Shown here piece by piece: positions 1 through 12,154 of a DNA stretch of 58,295 nt. The first letter of the stretch is position 1; each line of letters opens with the position of its first letter. Source of the stretch: Achromobacter denitrificans NBRC 15125 (GTDB lineage Bacteria > Pseudomonadota > Gammaproteobacteria > Burkholderiales > Burkholderiaceae_B); the NCBI RefSeq assembly GCF_001571365.1, contig NZ_BCTQ01000041.1, positions 1-58,295 of the forward strand. The letters are read 5' to 3'. A program made the position numbers and the translations under genes. Below the pieces are notes generated by a model. That model was not told the DNA's origin, did not search any database, and worked only from the letters and a program-made list of their open reading frames with translations.

Positions 1-545
1 CCGACGCCCGCAAGCCGCAATCCCAGGCCCAGCAGGCCGCCGCCGGCGCGGCGACCACCGAGGACGGCCAGGCCGTGCCCGAGGACACCGGCGGAGGCAG
101 CAGCGCCAGCGCCGCGGCCCAGCCCGCGCCCGCACCCGCGCCCAACGCCGCCGCGCACAGCCTGGTGCCGCAACCGCAAACCTATATGGGCACGCTGCCC
201 TGCTTCTCGCCCGCCATGCAATGCACGGCGCAGCGCGTGACGCTGACGCTGGCGCCCAACGGCCGCTGGCGCGGCCGCACGGCCTACCTGGAAGACGATC
301 CCAAGAAGGGCCCGCCGGTGGCCGAGCAAGGCTGCTGGGACGCCACCGACGAACGCCCGCCGCGCGTCATCCTGATGGACGGCCAGGGCAATGCCCGCGT
401 GGAATTCGTGGTGGCCGCCAACAACGTGCTGCGCGTGCGCTCCATCGCCGGCCAGACGCCCAACCTGAACTACAACCTGACCCGCCAGCCGGACCTGGAT
501 CCGATCGACGAACTGGCCAAGGCCGGCGCGCCCAAGTGCCCTTGA
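1..545 (+). CDS. NlpE-like copper-resistance/stress lipoprotein, 3' part
   Basis: The reading frame is already open at base 3, so the gene starts before the window and only the C-terminal part (about 180 codons) is present. An Ala/Pro-rich low-complexity stretch is followed by a domain resembling the NlpE N-terminal domain: a YMGTLPC start with a second cysteine seven residues later, a charged 'LTLAPNGRWRG' strand, a GCW strand, a 'DGQGNARVEFVV' strand and a closing LNYNL strand before RQPDLDP. In other bacteria NlpE-type proteins sit in the outer membrane and respond to surface contact and copper. The lipobox would lie upstream, so lipoprotein status cannot be checked. It converges on the LuxR-type gene across a strong hairpin. 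The family assignment is fairly good; the function is inferred. Confidence 0.6.
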   Translation, partial: DARKPQSQAQQAAAGAATTEDGQAVPEDTGGGSSASAAAQPAPAPAPNAAAHSLVPQPQTYMGTLPCFSPAMQCTAQRVTLTLAPNGRWRGRTAYLEDDPKKGPPVAEQGCWDATDERPPRVILMDGQGNARVEFVVAANNVLRVRSIAGQTPNLNYNLTRQPDLDPIDELAKAGAPKCP

Positions 546-586
546 TGCGCGGGCGCTGAGCGCCCCGCAGCCGATGCCTGTGCCCC

Positions 587-626
587 GGGCCTGGCGAACG
601 CGACGTTCGCCAGGCCCGATGCTTTT
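587..626 (+). terminator. Rho-independent terminator after the NlpE-like gene
   Basis: A perfect 14-bp stem (GGGCCTGGCGAACG with its complement, bases 587-617) closes a 3-base loop (CGA) and is followed by GATGCTTTT. It lies 41 bases after the stop of the NlpE-like gene, between two convergent genes. The T run is short, so termination strength is uncertain. Confidence 0.6.
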
Positions 627-673
627 GGGCGGAGGGCAGCCGGGCGGGCGGACGCATCCAGGCCAGGCCGGCA

Positions 674-1030
674 TCATGGCTCGCCGCCCGGCCCAGCCTG
701 GGCCAGGCCGTAGCCGGGCGGCGAGCGTTCATGCAGCGTGGGCGCCGGCACGGCCGCGCCGCCCTCCTGGCGGCCGCAGCCCGGCACGGGCGAGGCGCCC
801 GAACGCCCGTGCGCGCACAGCCGGCAGGCCAGTTGCATGGCGTTGCGGGCCTGGAGCTTGGCGAAGATGCGGGCGCGATGGGCCTCGACGGTGCGCAGCG
901 ATATGCCCAGGTCGATGGCGATGACCTTGTTGGGGCGGCCGGCCGCTACATAGGAGACGATCTGCCGTTCGCGCGGGGTGAGGGAAGCGAGGACGGCTTC
1001 CAGGTCGGGGCGGGGGACTTGCATGGGCAT
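674..1030 (-). CDS. Orphan LuxR-type HTH transcriptional regulator
   Basis: A 118-residue protein carries a GerE/LuxR-type helix-turn-helix near its N-terminus: LTPRERQIVSYVAAGRPNK, then IAIDLGISLRTVEAHRARI. This is the usual DNA-binding domain of FixJ/NarL-type response regulators, but there is no receiver domain or ligand domain; the remaining ~50 residues are a low-complexity Gly/Pro/Ala tail. The ATG at 1030 is chosen because AGGAG sits three bases upstream; a TTG at 1042 is an alternative. It lies downstream of panC on the same strand, separated by two hairpins, so it probably has its own promoter. It may be a stand-alone regulator or the remnant of a two-domain regulator. Target genes are unknown. 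Confidence 0.65.
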   Translation of the reverse strand: MPMQVPRPDLEAVLASLTPRERQIVSYVAAGRPNKVIAIDLGISLRTVEAHRARIFAKLQARNAMQLACRLCAHGRSGASPVPGCGRQEGGAAVPAPTLHERSPPGYGLAQAGPGGEP

Positions 1031-1100
1031 GCTCTCCTGCAATGTGGGATTGCATCGAGTCTGCCCCGCCGCGTGGTGCGCCGGAAGCTGGCAATTCTGC

Positions 1101-1127
1101 CAGGGGAGGACATATTTGCCTCCCCTG
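1101..1127 (-). terminator. Hairpin downstream of panC, probable terminator
   Basis: A perfect 9-bp stem (CAGGGGAGG / CCTCCCCTG) around a 9-base AT-rich loop lies 8 bases beyond the panC stop. A second small hairpin (CTGGCA-ATTC-TGCCAG, 1088-1103) overlaps its base. There is no T run on the minus strand, so it may be a processing or Rho-assisted end rather than a classical terminator. Confidence 0.4.
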
Positions 1128-1135
1128 CCCGGGCG

Positions 1136-2922
<1,787 letters not shown>

Positions 2923-2938
2923 GGTTGCCGCAATGGGC

Positions 2939-3127
2939 TCAATCGGCCTGGTACACGTAAGGCTTCTGCGCCACGCGGGCGGCGCGGAAGCCTTCCAGCA
3001 GTTCCGGATCCTGGGGCTTGTCCCAAAGGCGGGCGCGGCCTTCGCGCTGGCGTTCTTCGGTGCCAGGGTGCGACTGCTTGAAGTCTTTCAGGAAAAGGGT
3101 GATCTCGGATTCGTAGTTGGTCGCCAT
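2939..3127 (-). CDS. Small DUF3460 protein
   Basis: A 62-residue protein reading MATNYESEITLFLKDFKQ, a short basic/acidic helical stretch, ending KPYVYQAD. It matches what I recall of DUF3460, a small family common in Beta-proteobacteria and of unknown function. The ATG at 3127 is preferred over the longer reading to 3181 because the family begins at this point and the extra residues are unlike a protein. It is 16 bases upstream of scpA and appears to be the first gene of the operon with scpA and panC. No signal peptide or membrane segment is visible. Confidence 0.75.
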   Translation of the reverse strand: MATNYESEITLFLKDFKQSHPGTEERQREGRARLWDKPQDPELLEGFRAARVAQKPYVYQAD

Positions 3128-3225
3128 GGCACCAATTTCAATGGGTTTCGGATGAGGGGAGTTTACTTCACGACGGCCCACCCCCCGGCGTTACAATCTC
3201 GCGGCACCCAACGCCCCCCTCCGCC

Positions 3226-4666
3226 ATGTCCGCACAATCCGCAGCAGCAGCCCATCCCGCTCCGTCGCCCACTCCGGAAGCGATGCGCGCGGCGCGCATG
3301 ATTCCCTTCATCGTCGGCTGCGCCCTGTTCATGCAGATGCTGGACGCCACGGTCGTGGCCACCGCCCTGCCGGCGATGGCGCGGGCCCTGGGCTCCACGC
3401 CGGTGCGGCTGAACGTGGCCATCACCTCCTACCTGCTGTCCGTGGCCGTTTTCGTGCCGGTCAGCGGCTGGGCCGCCGACCGCTACGGCGCCCGGCGCGT
3501 CTTCGTGGCCGCCATCGGCCTGTTCACGCTCAGCTCGGTGGCCTGTGCCCTGTCCCAGGACCTGCCGCAGCTGGTCATGGCCCGCATCGTCCAGGGGATG
3601 GCCGGCGCGATGATGGTGCCCGTGGGACGGATCATCCTGCTGCGCACCGTGCCCAAGCAGGACCTGCTGAAGGCCATGTCCTTCCTCTCCATCCCCGCCC
3701 TGCTGGGGCCGGTGATCGGACCGCCGCTGGGCGGCTTCATGGTCACCTACATGTCCTGGCACTGGATCTTCCTGATCAACATCCCCATCGGCGTGCTGGG
3801 CATTTTCCTGGTGCTGCGCTACGTGGCCGAGATCCGCGAGGAAGGCACGCCCCGCCTGGACTGGCCGGGCTTCCTGCTCAGCGCCGTCTGCCTGGCGACG
3901 CTGGTGAGCGGCTTCGAGGCCATCGGCCGCGACGTGATGCCGCTGTCCATGCTGCTGGGGCTGATCGCCACGGGCACCGTCTGCGGGTTCCTCTACGGCT
4001 GGCACGCGCGCCGCGCCGAGCACCCCATCATCGACCTGTCGCTGATGCGGATCCCCACCTTCGCCATCGCCACGCTGGGCGGCAACCTGTGCCGCTTCGC
4101 GGTCGGGGCCACGCCTTTCCTGCTGGCCATGCTGCTGCAGGTGGGTTTCGGCCTCTCGCCGTTCTCGGCGGGCCTGATCACCTTCGCCAGCGCCGCCGGC
4201 GCGCTGCTGATGAAATTCGTGGCCACCCCCATCGTGCGGTATTTCGGCTTCCGCCGGGTGCTGACCGTGAACGCCCTGCTGGCGGGGGTGTTCATCGTGA
4301 TCTGCGGCACCTTCACGCCCGAAACCCCGGTCTGGCTGATGATCGCCATCCTGCTGGTGGGCGGTTTTTTCCGCTCATTGCAATTCACCGGGGTAAATAC
4401 GCTAACCTATGCCGACATACCCCCGGCCAAGATGAGCCGCGCCAGCAGTTTCGCCGCCATGGCGCAGCAGCTCGGCATCAGCCTGGGCGTGGGCGTGGCC
4501 GCGGTGACGCTGAACATCAGCATGTCCTTGCGCGGCGCCGAGACCTTGGCGATACGGGACGTCGTCGCGGGCTTTATCGTCGTCGGCTTGCTGTGCATGG
4601 CTTCGACCTTCTCCTTTCGACGCCTCGACCCTCTGGCCGGGGCACACCTGAACGGCGCGAAACAAA

Positions 4667-4680
<14 letters not shown>
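3226..4680 (+). CDS. MFS multidrug-type exporter, DHA2 (EmrB/QacA) family
   Basis: A 484-residue integral inner-membrane protein of the DHA2 (14-helix) drug:proton antiporter branch of the major facilitator superfamily. After a cytoplasmic N-terminal tail of about 25 residues, TM1 carries the [18 protein letters not shown] motif typical of DHA2 proteins. The loop between TM2 and TM3 holds motif A ([13 protein letters not shown]) and TM5 holds motif C-like [10 protein letters not shown]. No membrane-fusion (EmrA-like) gene is adjacent. It is transcribed divergently from the DUF3460-scpA-panC operon, and its last 14 bases overlap glpK. The substrate cannot be read from the sequence; the overlap with a glycerol kinase gene is not evidence of glycerol transport. 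Confidence 0.88.
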
Positions 4681-6193
<1,513 letters not shown>

Positions 6194-6241
6194 GGCTGGA
6201 GCCCCAGGCCAGGGGCCAGCCCCCGATCTGGGGCGCGCGCC

Positions 6242-9200
6242 TCAGGCCACTCTAACGCCCCCGATCGGCACCACCGTCGCGCTGAATTCCTTCAGCAGCG
6301 CCTCCCTGCGTTCCGCCACTTTCTCCATGGCGGCTTCCTTCACGTGGCCAAAGCCCCGGATCTCCTCCGGCAGGCTGGCCAGGGCCACGGCGCGGTCCAG
6401 GTTGCCGCGGTTCAGCTTGGACAGGATTGCCGTGAGCGTCTCGCGGTATTCGCGGATCAGTTCGCGCTCGGCGCGGCGCTCCGCCGTGTAGCCAAAGATA
6501 TCCAGCCTGGACCCGCGCAGGCCGCGCAGCCTGGCAAGCAGGCGGAAGACGCGCAGCATGCCCGGACCGTAGCTGCGCTTGATCAGGTGGCCGGCCGCGT
6601 CCCGCCGCGCGAACAGGGGCGGCGCCAGATGGAAATTCAGCTTCCAGTCGCCCTCGAACTGCTCGCCCACCCGCTTGATGAACTCGCCGTCCGAATACAG
6701 CCGCGCCACTTCGTACTCATCCTTGTAGGCCATGAGTTTGAAGTAGCCGCGCGCCACGGCCAGCGCCAGCCGGTTGGTGCCCGTGGCGTCGCGCTCTGCG
6801 CGCGCGACCTTGTCCACCAGGTCGGCGTACTGCTGGGCATAGGCGGCGTTCTGATAGCTGGTCAGGAAGGCCTTGCGCACCGAGACCAGTTGCTCCAGCT
6901 CGTTCGCCGGTTTCTTCAGCGCCACCACCGGGCTGGCCGCGCGCGGCCGCTTGAGTTCGATGATGCCCTCGGGATGCGCCGGGGCCGCGCCGCCCCCGGC
7001 CAGCACGCGGTTCACGTCCGCCAGGTCGTGGGCCGCGCGGCGGCCCCAGGCGAAGGCGGCGATATTGTTCGGCACCTGCTGGCCGTTGAGCTCGATGGCC
7101 CGCAGCAGCGCCTCCTGCGACAGGGGAATCCAGCCCTTCTGGTAGGCGTAGCCCATCATCAGCGGATTCGCGTAGATCGCGTCGCCCAGCAGGCCCGTGG
7201 CCAGCGCGGCCGCGTCCACCGTGTCGAGGTTTTCCTTGCCGCAGGCGGCCTGCAGGTCCGCCATCAGGTTCACGCCCGGCAGCGTCCAGTCGGGATTGGA
7301 GACGAAGGCCGCGGTGGGCGCGGTATCGCTGTTCAGCAGGGCCCGCGTGCGGCCCGGCCGCAGCCGCGCCATGGCGTCCATGCTGGTGGCCACGACCAGG
7401 TCGCCCGCCAGCAGCAGGTCGGCTTCGCCCATGGCGACCCGCGTGTTCAGCAGGTGGTCCGGCGTTTCCGCCAGCACCACGTGGGAATACACCGAGCCGC
7501 CCTTCTGCGCCAGGCCCGCCATGTCCAGCACCGAACAGCCCTTGCCTTCCAGGTGGGCCGCCATGCCCAGCAACTGCCCGATGGTGACCACGCCGGTGCC
7601 GCCCACGCCGGCGATGAACACGCCGTAGGGCCGGTCCAGCGCGCGCGCGGCCGGCTGCGGCACGTCCTCGTCGATGACGCCGTCCTGCGCCAGGGCCTGC
7701 GGCTTCCTCGGCTTGCCGCCCTCCACCGTGACGAAGCTGGGGCAGAAGCCCTTCAGACAGGAGAAGTCCTTGTTGCAGCTGGACTGGTTGATCTTGCGCT
7801 TGCGGCCGAATTCCGTGTCCAGGGGCTCCACCGACAGGCAGTGCGATTGCCGTGAGCAATCGCCGCAGCCCTCGCAGACGCGCTCGTTGATGACGACGCG
7901 GCGCGCGGGATCCGGATAGGCGTCGCGCTTGCGGCGGCGGCGTTTTTCAGTGGCGCAGGTCTGGTCGTAGATCAGCACCGACACCGCGGGATGCTCGCGC
8001 AGCTCGCGCATCACCGCGTCCAGTTCGTCGCGGTGCCGCACCGGCACGCCCGGCTCCAGCCCTTCCATGCTCCGATACTTGGCGGGCTCGTCCGTCACCA
8101 CCACGATTTTCTCTATGCCTTCGGCCGCCATCTGGCGGCTGATCATCGGCACGCTGAGCGGGCCGTCCACCGGCTGCCCGCCCGTCATCGCAACGGCGTC
8201 GTTGAACAGGATCTTGTAGGTGATGGGCACTTTCGCCGCCACCGCCGCGCGTATCGCCAGCAGGCCCGAATGGAAGTAGGTGCCGTCGCCCAGGTTGGCG
8301 AACACGTGCTTCTCGTCGGTGAACGGCGCCTGGCCCACCCAGGGCACGCCTTCGCCGCCCATCTGGGTAAAGACCTCCGTGCCGCGGTCCATCCATCTGA
8401 CCATGTAGTGGCAGCCGATGCCCGCCATCCCGCGCGAGCCTTCCGGCAGGCGCGTCGAGGTATTGTGCGGACAGCCCGAACAGAACCAGGGCTTGCGCTC
8501 TTCGATGACCCGTGGGCGCGACAGCGCCTGCTCGCGCTCGGCGATGAACGCCAGGCGGGCCTCGATGCCGGCGCGCACGTTCTCGGGCAGCGCGAAGCGC
8601 AGCAACCGCCCGGCGATGGCGCGCGCAACCATGGCGGGCGAGAACTCGTAATGCGCCGGCAGCAGCCAATTGCCCTGCGGCACCGACCATTCGCCGCCGT
8701 CCTTGTCGTCGAACTTGCCGACCACCCGCGGGATCTTCTTGCCGCTGCCGATCCAGCTGAACAACTCTTCCTTCAGCTGGTATTCCAGCACCTGGCGCTT
8801 TTCCTCGATCACCAGGATCTCGTCCAGCCCCTCCGCGAAGCGCTGGGTGCCGGCGGACTCCAGCGGCCACACCATGCCCACCTTGAACAGGCGCAGGCCG
8901 ATGCGGCGGCAGACGGCCTCCGACAGCCCCAGGTCCGACAGCGCCTGGCGCGTGTCCAGGTAGGCCTTGCCGGAGGTCATGATGCCGAAGCGCGCGTCGC
9001 GCCGCGGCACGTCCCACAACTCCTGGTTGAGCCGGTTGGCGCGCGCGTAGGCGAGCGCGGCGTAGAGCTTGTAGTCCAGCAGGCGCGCCTCCTGCTGCAG
9101 CGGCGTATCGGCCAGGCGGATGTTCAGGCCATCGGCCGGAAGCTGGAAGTCCTCGGGCAGCAGGATCTTCACGCGTTGCGGATCCACGTCCACCGAGGCG

Positions 9201-9856
9201 GACACCTCGACGATGTCGGTGATGCACTTCATGCCCACCCAGACCCCGGCGTAGCGGCTCATCGCCCAGCCGTGCAGGCCGTAGTCCAGCACCTCCTGGA
9301 CGCTGGCGGGAAACAGCGCCGGGATCATGCAGGCCTTGAGGATGTGATCGCTCTGGTGCGGCAGCGTCGAGGACTTGGCGGGATGGTCGTCGCCCGCCAC
9401 CACCAGCACGCCGCCATGGCGCGCGGTGCCGGCGGCGTTGGCATGCTTGAAGACGTCGCCGCAGCGGTCCACGCCCGGCCCCTTGCCGTACCACATGCCG
9501 AACACGCCGTCGTACCTGGCGCCCGGGAACAGGTTGACCTGCTGCGATCCCCACACGGCGGTGGCGGCCAGGTCTTCATTGATGCCGGGCTGGAACTCGA
9601 TGTGATGCGCCTTCAGGTAACGGGCCGCCTTCCACATGTTCTGGTCGACCCCGCCCAGCGGCGAACCGCGGTAACCGGACACGAAGCCCGCCGTGTTCAA
9701 CCCGGCCTGCTGGTCGCGAACGCGCTGCATCATCGGCAGGCGGACCAGGGCATGGATGCCGCTCATCCAGGCGCGGCCGGATTCCAGGGTGTATTTGTCG
9801 TCCAGCTGGACGGATTCGAGCGCCGCGCGGATGGCGGGCGTGAGAGGGGCGTTCAT
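6242..9856 (-). CDS. Indolepyruvate ferredoxin oxidoreductase, fused alpha/beta/gamma type
   Basis: A 1204-residue ThDP and Fe-S enzyme that oxidatively decarboxylates aryl 2-oxo acids such as indolepyruvate to acyl-CoA, passing electrons to ferredoxin; it acts in degradation of aromatic amino acids. The N-terminal pyrimidine-type domain has GFVSGYRGSPLGG and QMGGEG. The ThDP site is LGDGTYFHSG with FNDAVAMTGG. Cysteine clusters FCSGCPHN, CEGCGDCSRQSHC and CNKDFSCLKGFCPS provide Fe-S ligands. The C-terminal gamma domain begins IAGVGGTGVVTIGQLLG. The ATG at 9856 (MNAPLTPAIRAALES) is chosen because the frame further upstream (to 10096) has no protein-like character and would enter the mutY gene. 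It diverges from mutY. Confidence 0.93.
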   Translation of the reverse strand: MNAPLTPAIRAALESVQLDDKYTLESGRAWMSGIHALVRLPMMQRVRDQQAGLNTAGFVSGYRGSPLGGVDQNMWKAARYLKAHHIEFQPGINEDLAATAVWGSQQVNLFPGARYDGVFGMWYGKGPGVDRCGDVFKHANAAGTARHGGVLVVAGDDHPAKSSTLPHQSDHILKACMIPALFPASVQEVLDYGLHGWAMSRYAGVWVGMKCITDIVEVSASVDVDPQRVKILLPEDFQLPADGLNIRLADTPLQQEARLLDYKLYAALAYARANRLNQELWDVPRRDARFGIMTSGKAYLDTRQALSDLGLSEAVCRRIGLRLFKVGMVWPLESAGTQRFAEGLDEILVIEEKRQVLEYQLKEELFSWIGSGKKIPRVVGKFDDKDGGEWSVPQGNWLLPAHYEFSPAMVARAIAGRLLRFALPENVRAGIEARLAFIAEREQALSRPRVIEERKPWFCSGCPHNTSTRLPEGSRGMAGIGCHYMVRWMDRGTEVFTQMGGEGVPWVGQAPFTDEKHVFANLGDGTYFHSGLLAIRAAVAAKVPITYKILFNDAVAMTGGQPVDGPLSVPMISRQMAAEGIEKIVVVTDEPAKYRSMEGLEPGVPVRHRDELDAVMRELREHPAVSVLIYDQTCATEKRRRRKRDAYPDPARRVVINERVCEGCGDCSRQSHCLSVEPLDTEFGRKRKINQSSCNKDFSCLKGFCPSFVTVEGGKPRKPQALAQDGVIDEDVPQPAARALDRPYGVFIAGVGGTGVVTIGQLLGMAAHLEGKGCSVLDMAGLAQKGGSVYSHVVLAETPDHLLNTRVAMGEADLLLAGDLVVATSMDAMARLRPGRTRALLNSDTAPTAAFVSNPDWTLPGVNLMADLQAACGKENLDTVDAAALATGLLGDAIYANPLMMGYAYQKGWIPLSQEALLRAIELNGQQVPNNIAAFAWGRRAAHDLADVNRVLAGGGAAPAHPEGIIELKRPRAASPVVALKKPANELEQLVSVRKAFLTSYQNAAYAQQYADLVDKVARAERDATGTNRLALAVARGYFKLMAYKDEYEVARLYSDGEFIKRVGEQFEGDWKLNFHLAPPLFARRDAAGHLIKRSYGPGMLRVFRLLARLRGLRGSRLDIFGYTAERRAERELIREYRETLTAILSKLNRGNLDRAVALASLPEEIRGFGHVKEAAMEKVAERREALLKEFSATVVPIGGVRVA

Positions 9857-10025
9857 GTCTGCTCCGAGGGATCCTGGAACCCCCGCCGGCTTCGCGCGAC
9901 ACCCTCTTGAAGCGCACGCGGGCGAGCAGGGGACGTGAATTCCGGGCGCTGGCGCGCTTCTGTTTTCCCTTGGTTGTAACCGGTACCCCCACCCCGGGCA
10001 ATAGGGCGATGCGATAATTGCCGCC

Positions 10026-11096
10026 ATGGACTTCGCCCCACGTATCGTCGACTGGCAGCGCCGGCATGGCCGCCATGATCTTCCCTGGCAGAACACCCGC
10101 GATCCCTACCGGATCTGGCTGTCCGAGATCATGCTGCAGCAAACCCAGGTCGCGACGGTTATCCCCTATTACGACCGCTTCCTGCAGCGCTTCCCGGACG
10201 TGGCCGCGCTGGCCGCGGCCGCCCAGGAAGACGTGATGCCGTACTGGGCCGGGCTGGGCTACTACGCCCGCGCCCGCAACCTGCATCGCTGCGCGCAGGA
10301 GATCGCGCGCGACTGGGCCGGCCGCTTCCCGCCTACGGCCGAAGCCATCGCCACCCTGCCCGGCATCGGCCGCTCCACCGCCGCGGCGATCGCGGCCTTC
10401 GCCTACGGCGAGCGCTCCCCGATCCTGGACGGCAACGTCAAGCGCGTGTTCACCCGCCACTTCGGCATCGCGGGCGATCCGGCCAAGCGCGACATCGAAC
10501 AGCGGCTATGGGCCCTGGCCGATGCGCAGGTGGATGCCGCGCCGGACCTGGACATGGCCGCCTATACGCAAGGGCTGATGGACCTGGGCGCCACGCTTTG
10601 CACGCGCGGCAAGCCCGCCTGCGACAAATGCCCGATGGCCGACAGCTGCGTCGCCCGGCGCGAGGGCCGCCAGGCCGAACTGCCCACGCCCAAGGCGCGC
10701 AAGGCCATCCCGGAGCGCGAGACCTGTATGCTGGTGTTGCGCCACCAAGGCGCCTTCCTGCTGCAACAGCGTCCCGAACCCGGCATCTGGGGCGGGCTGT
10801 GGAGCCTGCCGGAGTTCGATACGGCCCTGGATCCGGACAGCGCCTCCCGCGCGCTGGGGCTGGAGCCCGAGGAACGCTACGAGCTGGCCGCCTTCGCCCA
10901 TACGTTCACGCATTACCGCCTGCACATCCGGCCCTGGCTCGTGCCGGTGCGCGCGGCCCGCCTGCGCGAATCCGCGCTGCCCGAGCGCTGGGTGCCCGCC
11001 GACAAGCTGGCCTCGACGGCCCTGCCCGCTCCCGTGAAGAAGCTGCTGCTGGGGTTGGTGGAGGCCGGCCTGCAGGGCGGGCTGTTCAAGGACTGA
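10026..11096 (+). CDS. mutY: A/G-specific adenine DNA glycosylase (MutY)
   Basis: Removes adenine mispaired with 8-oxoguanine or guanine in base-excision repair. The 356-residue protein has the catalytic SEIMLQQTQVATV helix (Glu), the helix-hairpin-helix LPGIGRSTAAAI followed by ILDGNVKRV (catalytic Asp), and a [4Fe-4S] cluster loop CTRGKPACDKCPMADSC with the C-x6-C-x2-C-x5-C spacing. The C-terminal part resembles the MutT-like 8-oxoG recognition domain (LLQQRPEPGIWGGLWSLPEF, FTHYRLHI). A GATAAT hexamer ends only 7 bases before the ATG, so the transcript may start at or very near the start codon. Identification is secure. Confidence 0.96.
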   Translation: MDFAPRIVDWQRRHGRHDLPWQNTRDPYRIWLSEIMLQQTQVATVIPYYDRFLQRFPDVAALAAAAQEDVMPYWAGLGYYARARNLHRCAQEIARDWAGRFPPTAEAIATLPGIGRSTAAAIAAFAYGERSPILDGNVKRVFTRHFGIAGDPAKRDIEQRLWALADAQVDAAPDLDMAAYTQGLMDLGATLCTRGKPACDKCPMADSCVARREGRQAELPTPKARKAIPERETCMLVLRHQGAFLLQQRPEPGIWGGLWSLPEFDTALDPDSASRALGLEPEERYELAAFAHTFTHYRLHIRPWLVPVRAARLRESALPERWVPADKLASTALPAPVKKLLLGLVEAGLQGGLFKD

Positions 11097-11124
11097 GCAC
11101 GGCCGGCCCCGGGCCGACGTCCTC

Positions 11125-12144
11125 CTAGACCGTGGCCACCGGCGTCACCGGCGAACCGAAAGAGCCGGGCAGCCGCAGCGGCGGGCAGGTCAGCATGAAA
11201 TGGCTGCGCCCGTTGCGCCGCAGCCATTGCGCCAGCGGCGTGAGATACCAGAGCTCGCCGAGGTGGATGCCCAGCCGGAACAGGCAGGCCTGGTGCAGCG
11301 GCAGCCCCTCGCACTGCGGGCAATCGTTCTTCTCGTAGGGATAGCCCTCGACCGCGAAGTTGTCGGCGATCAGGACGGAGATCCCACTTTCGTCGATCCA
11401 GCGCAACAGGCGCTCGTCCCGGCCGTCCAGCACGGCGCAGCTGTGGTGCAGCACCTGCGGATCGGGATCGCCGCCCATGTCGATCAGCTTCTGGCCGAAG
11501 CCGGTGTGCAGGCACAGCATGTCGCCGGCCTGGATATCGACCCGGTCCGCGTCGATCACGCGCTGCAGCGCGTCGTAGCCCACATAGGTCCGGGCATCGC
11601 CGTAATGGGCATGCAGGTCCAGCATGACGCCGCGCCCCTGCACGCCGGTCTCGGCCATTTTCTCGATGCCCAGCCGATGCGCGCGCGCCTCGGAATCGCC
11701 GGTCGGCCCCATGACGTCCACGCCGGCGCGAAAGCCGTTGTAGTACACCGGCACCGGGATGCCGTCGCCATTCACGTCGAAGTACTGCCCGACGTGCGAC
11801 AGCGCGTCCCATTGGGTCGAATACTGGGTGTAGAGCGTCACCGAATCGTCGCTCGAACAATCGACGTAGCGGGCATCTTCGAGCCGCAGGGGATAGTTCA
11901 CGCTGAACAGCCCGCGCTTGCGCGTGGCCACGTGGCGTTTCGGCGGCAACCGGTTCGGGTTCAGCGCCGTTCCTCCGGGCAGGTCCAGCGGCAGGCTCAG
12001 GCAGAAAGCCTCGCCCGCGCGCACTTCGCGCGCCGCCTGCACCCGCCTCTCGGCCGTCAGCAGATTCAGGCGGCCCAGTTCGTCGTCGGCGCCGAACTCG
12101 CCCCAATTGGAGCCCGGCGGCCGGTTCTTCCAGCGTTGGTTCAT
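11125..12144 (-). CDS. Cyclase-family metal-dependent hydrolase
   Basis: A 339-residue member of the 'putative cyclase' family (arylformamidase/isatin hydrolase-like fold), which includes kynurenine formamidase and isatin hydrolase. The segment STQWDALSHVGQYFD occupies the place of the family's HxGTHxDxPxHF metal-binding motif and keeps an Asp and His. Further features are GVMLDLHAHYGD, LCLHTGFGQKLID, and a late LPLHQACLFRLGIHLGELW. It has no signal peptide and is probably cytoplasmic. It is the last gene of the nine-gene minus-strand operon and lies 10 bases after the ABC-transporter binding-protein gene. The substrate is unknown; hydrolysis of a cyclic amide, lactone or formamide is a reasonable guess. 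Confidence 0.82.
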   Translation of the reverse strand: MNQRWKNRPPGSNWGEFGADDELGRLNLLTAERRVQAAREVRAGEAFCLSLPLDLPGGTALNPNRLPPKRHVATRKRGLFSVNYPLRLEDARYVDCSSDDSVTLYTQYSTQWDALSHVGQYFDVNGDGIPVPVYYNGFRAGVDVMGPTGDSEARAHRLGIEKMAETGVQGRGVMLDLHAHYGDARTYVGYDALQRVIDADRVDIQAGDMLCLHTGFGQKLIDMGGDPDPQVLHHSCAVLDGRDERLLRWIDESGISVLIADNFAVEGYPYEKNDCPQCEGLPLHQACLFRLGIHLGELWYLTPLAQWLRRNGRSHFMLTCPPLRLPGSFGSPVTPVATV

Positions 12145-12154
12145 GTCGCCTTCC

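Noticed and set aside
6201..6234. GC hairpin between glpK and the oxidoreductase as terminator
   Set aside because: Only a 7-bp stem with a large loop and no T run in either direction; not strong enough for a separate feature.
9857..10096. N-terminal extension of the indolepyruvate oxidoreductase
   Set aside because: It would enter mutY and has no similarity to the enzyme family; the ATG at 9856 gives a normal start.
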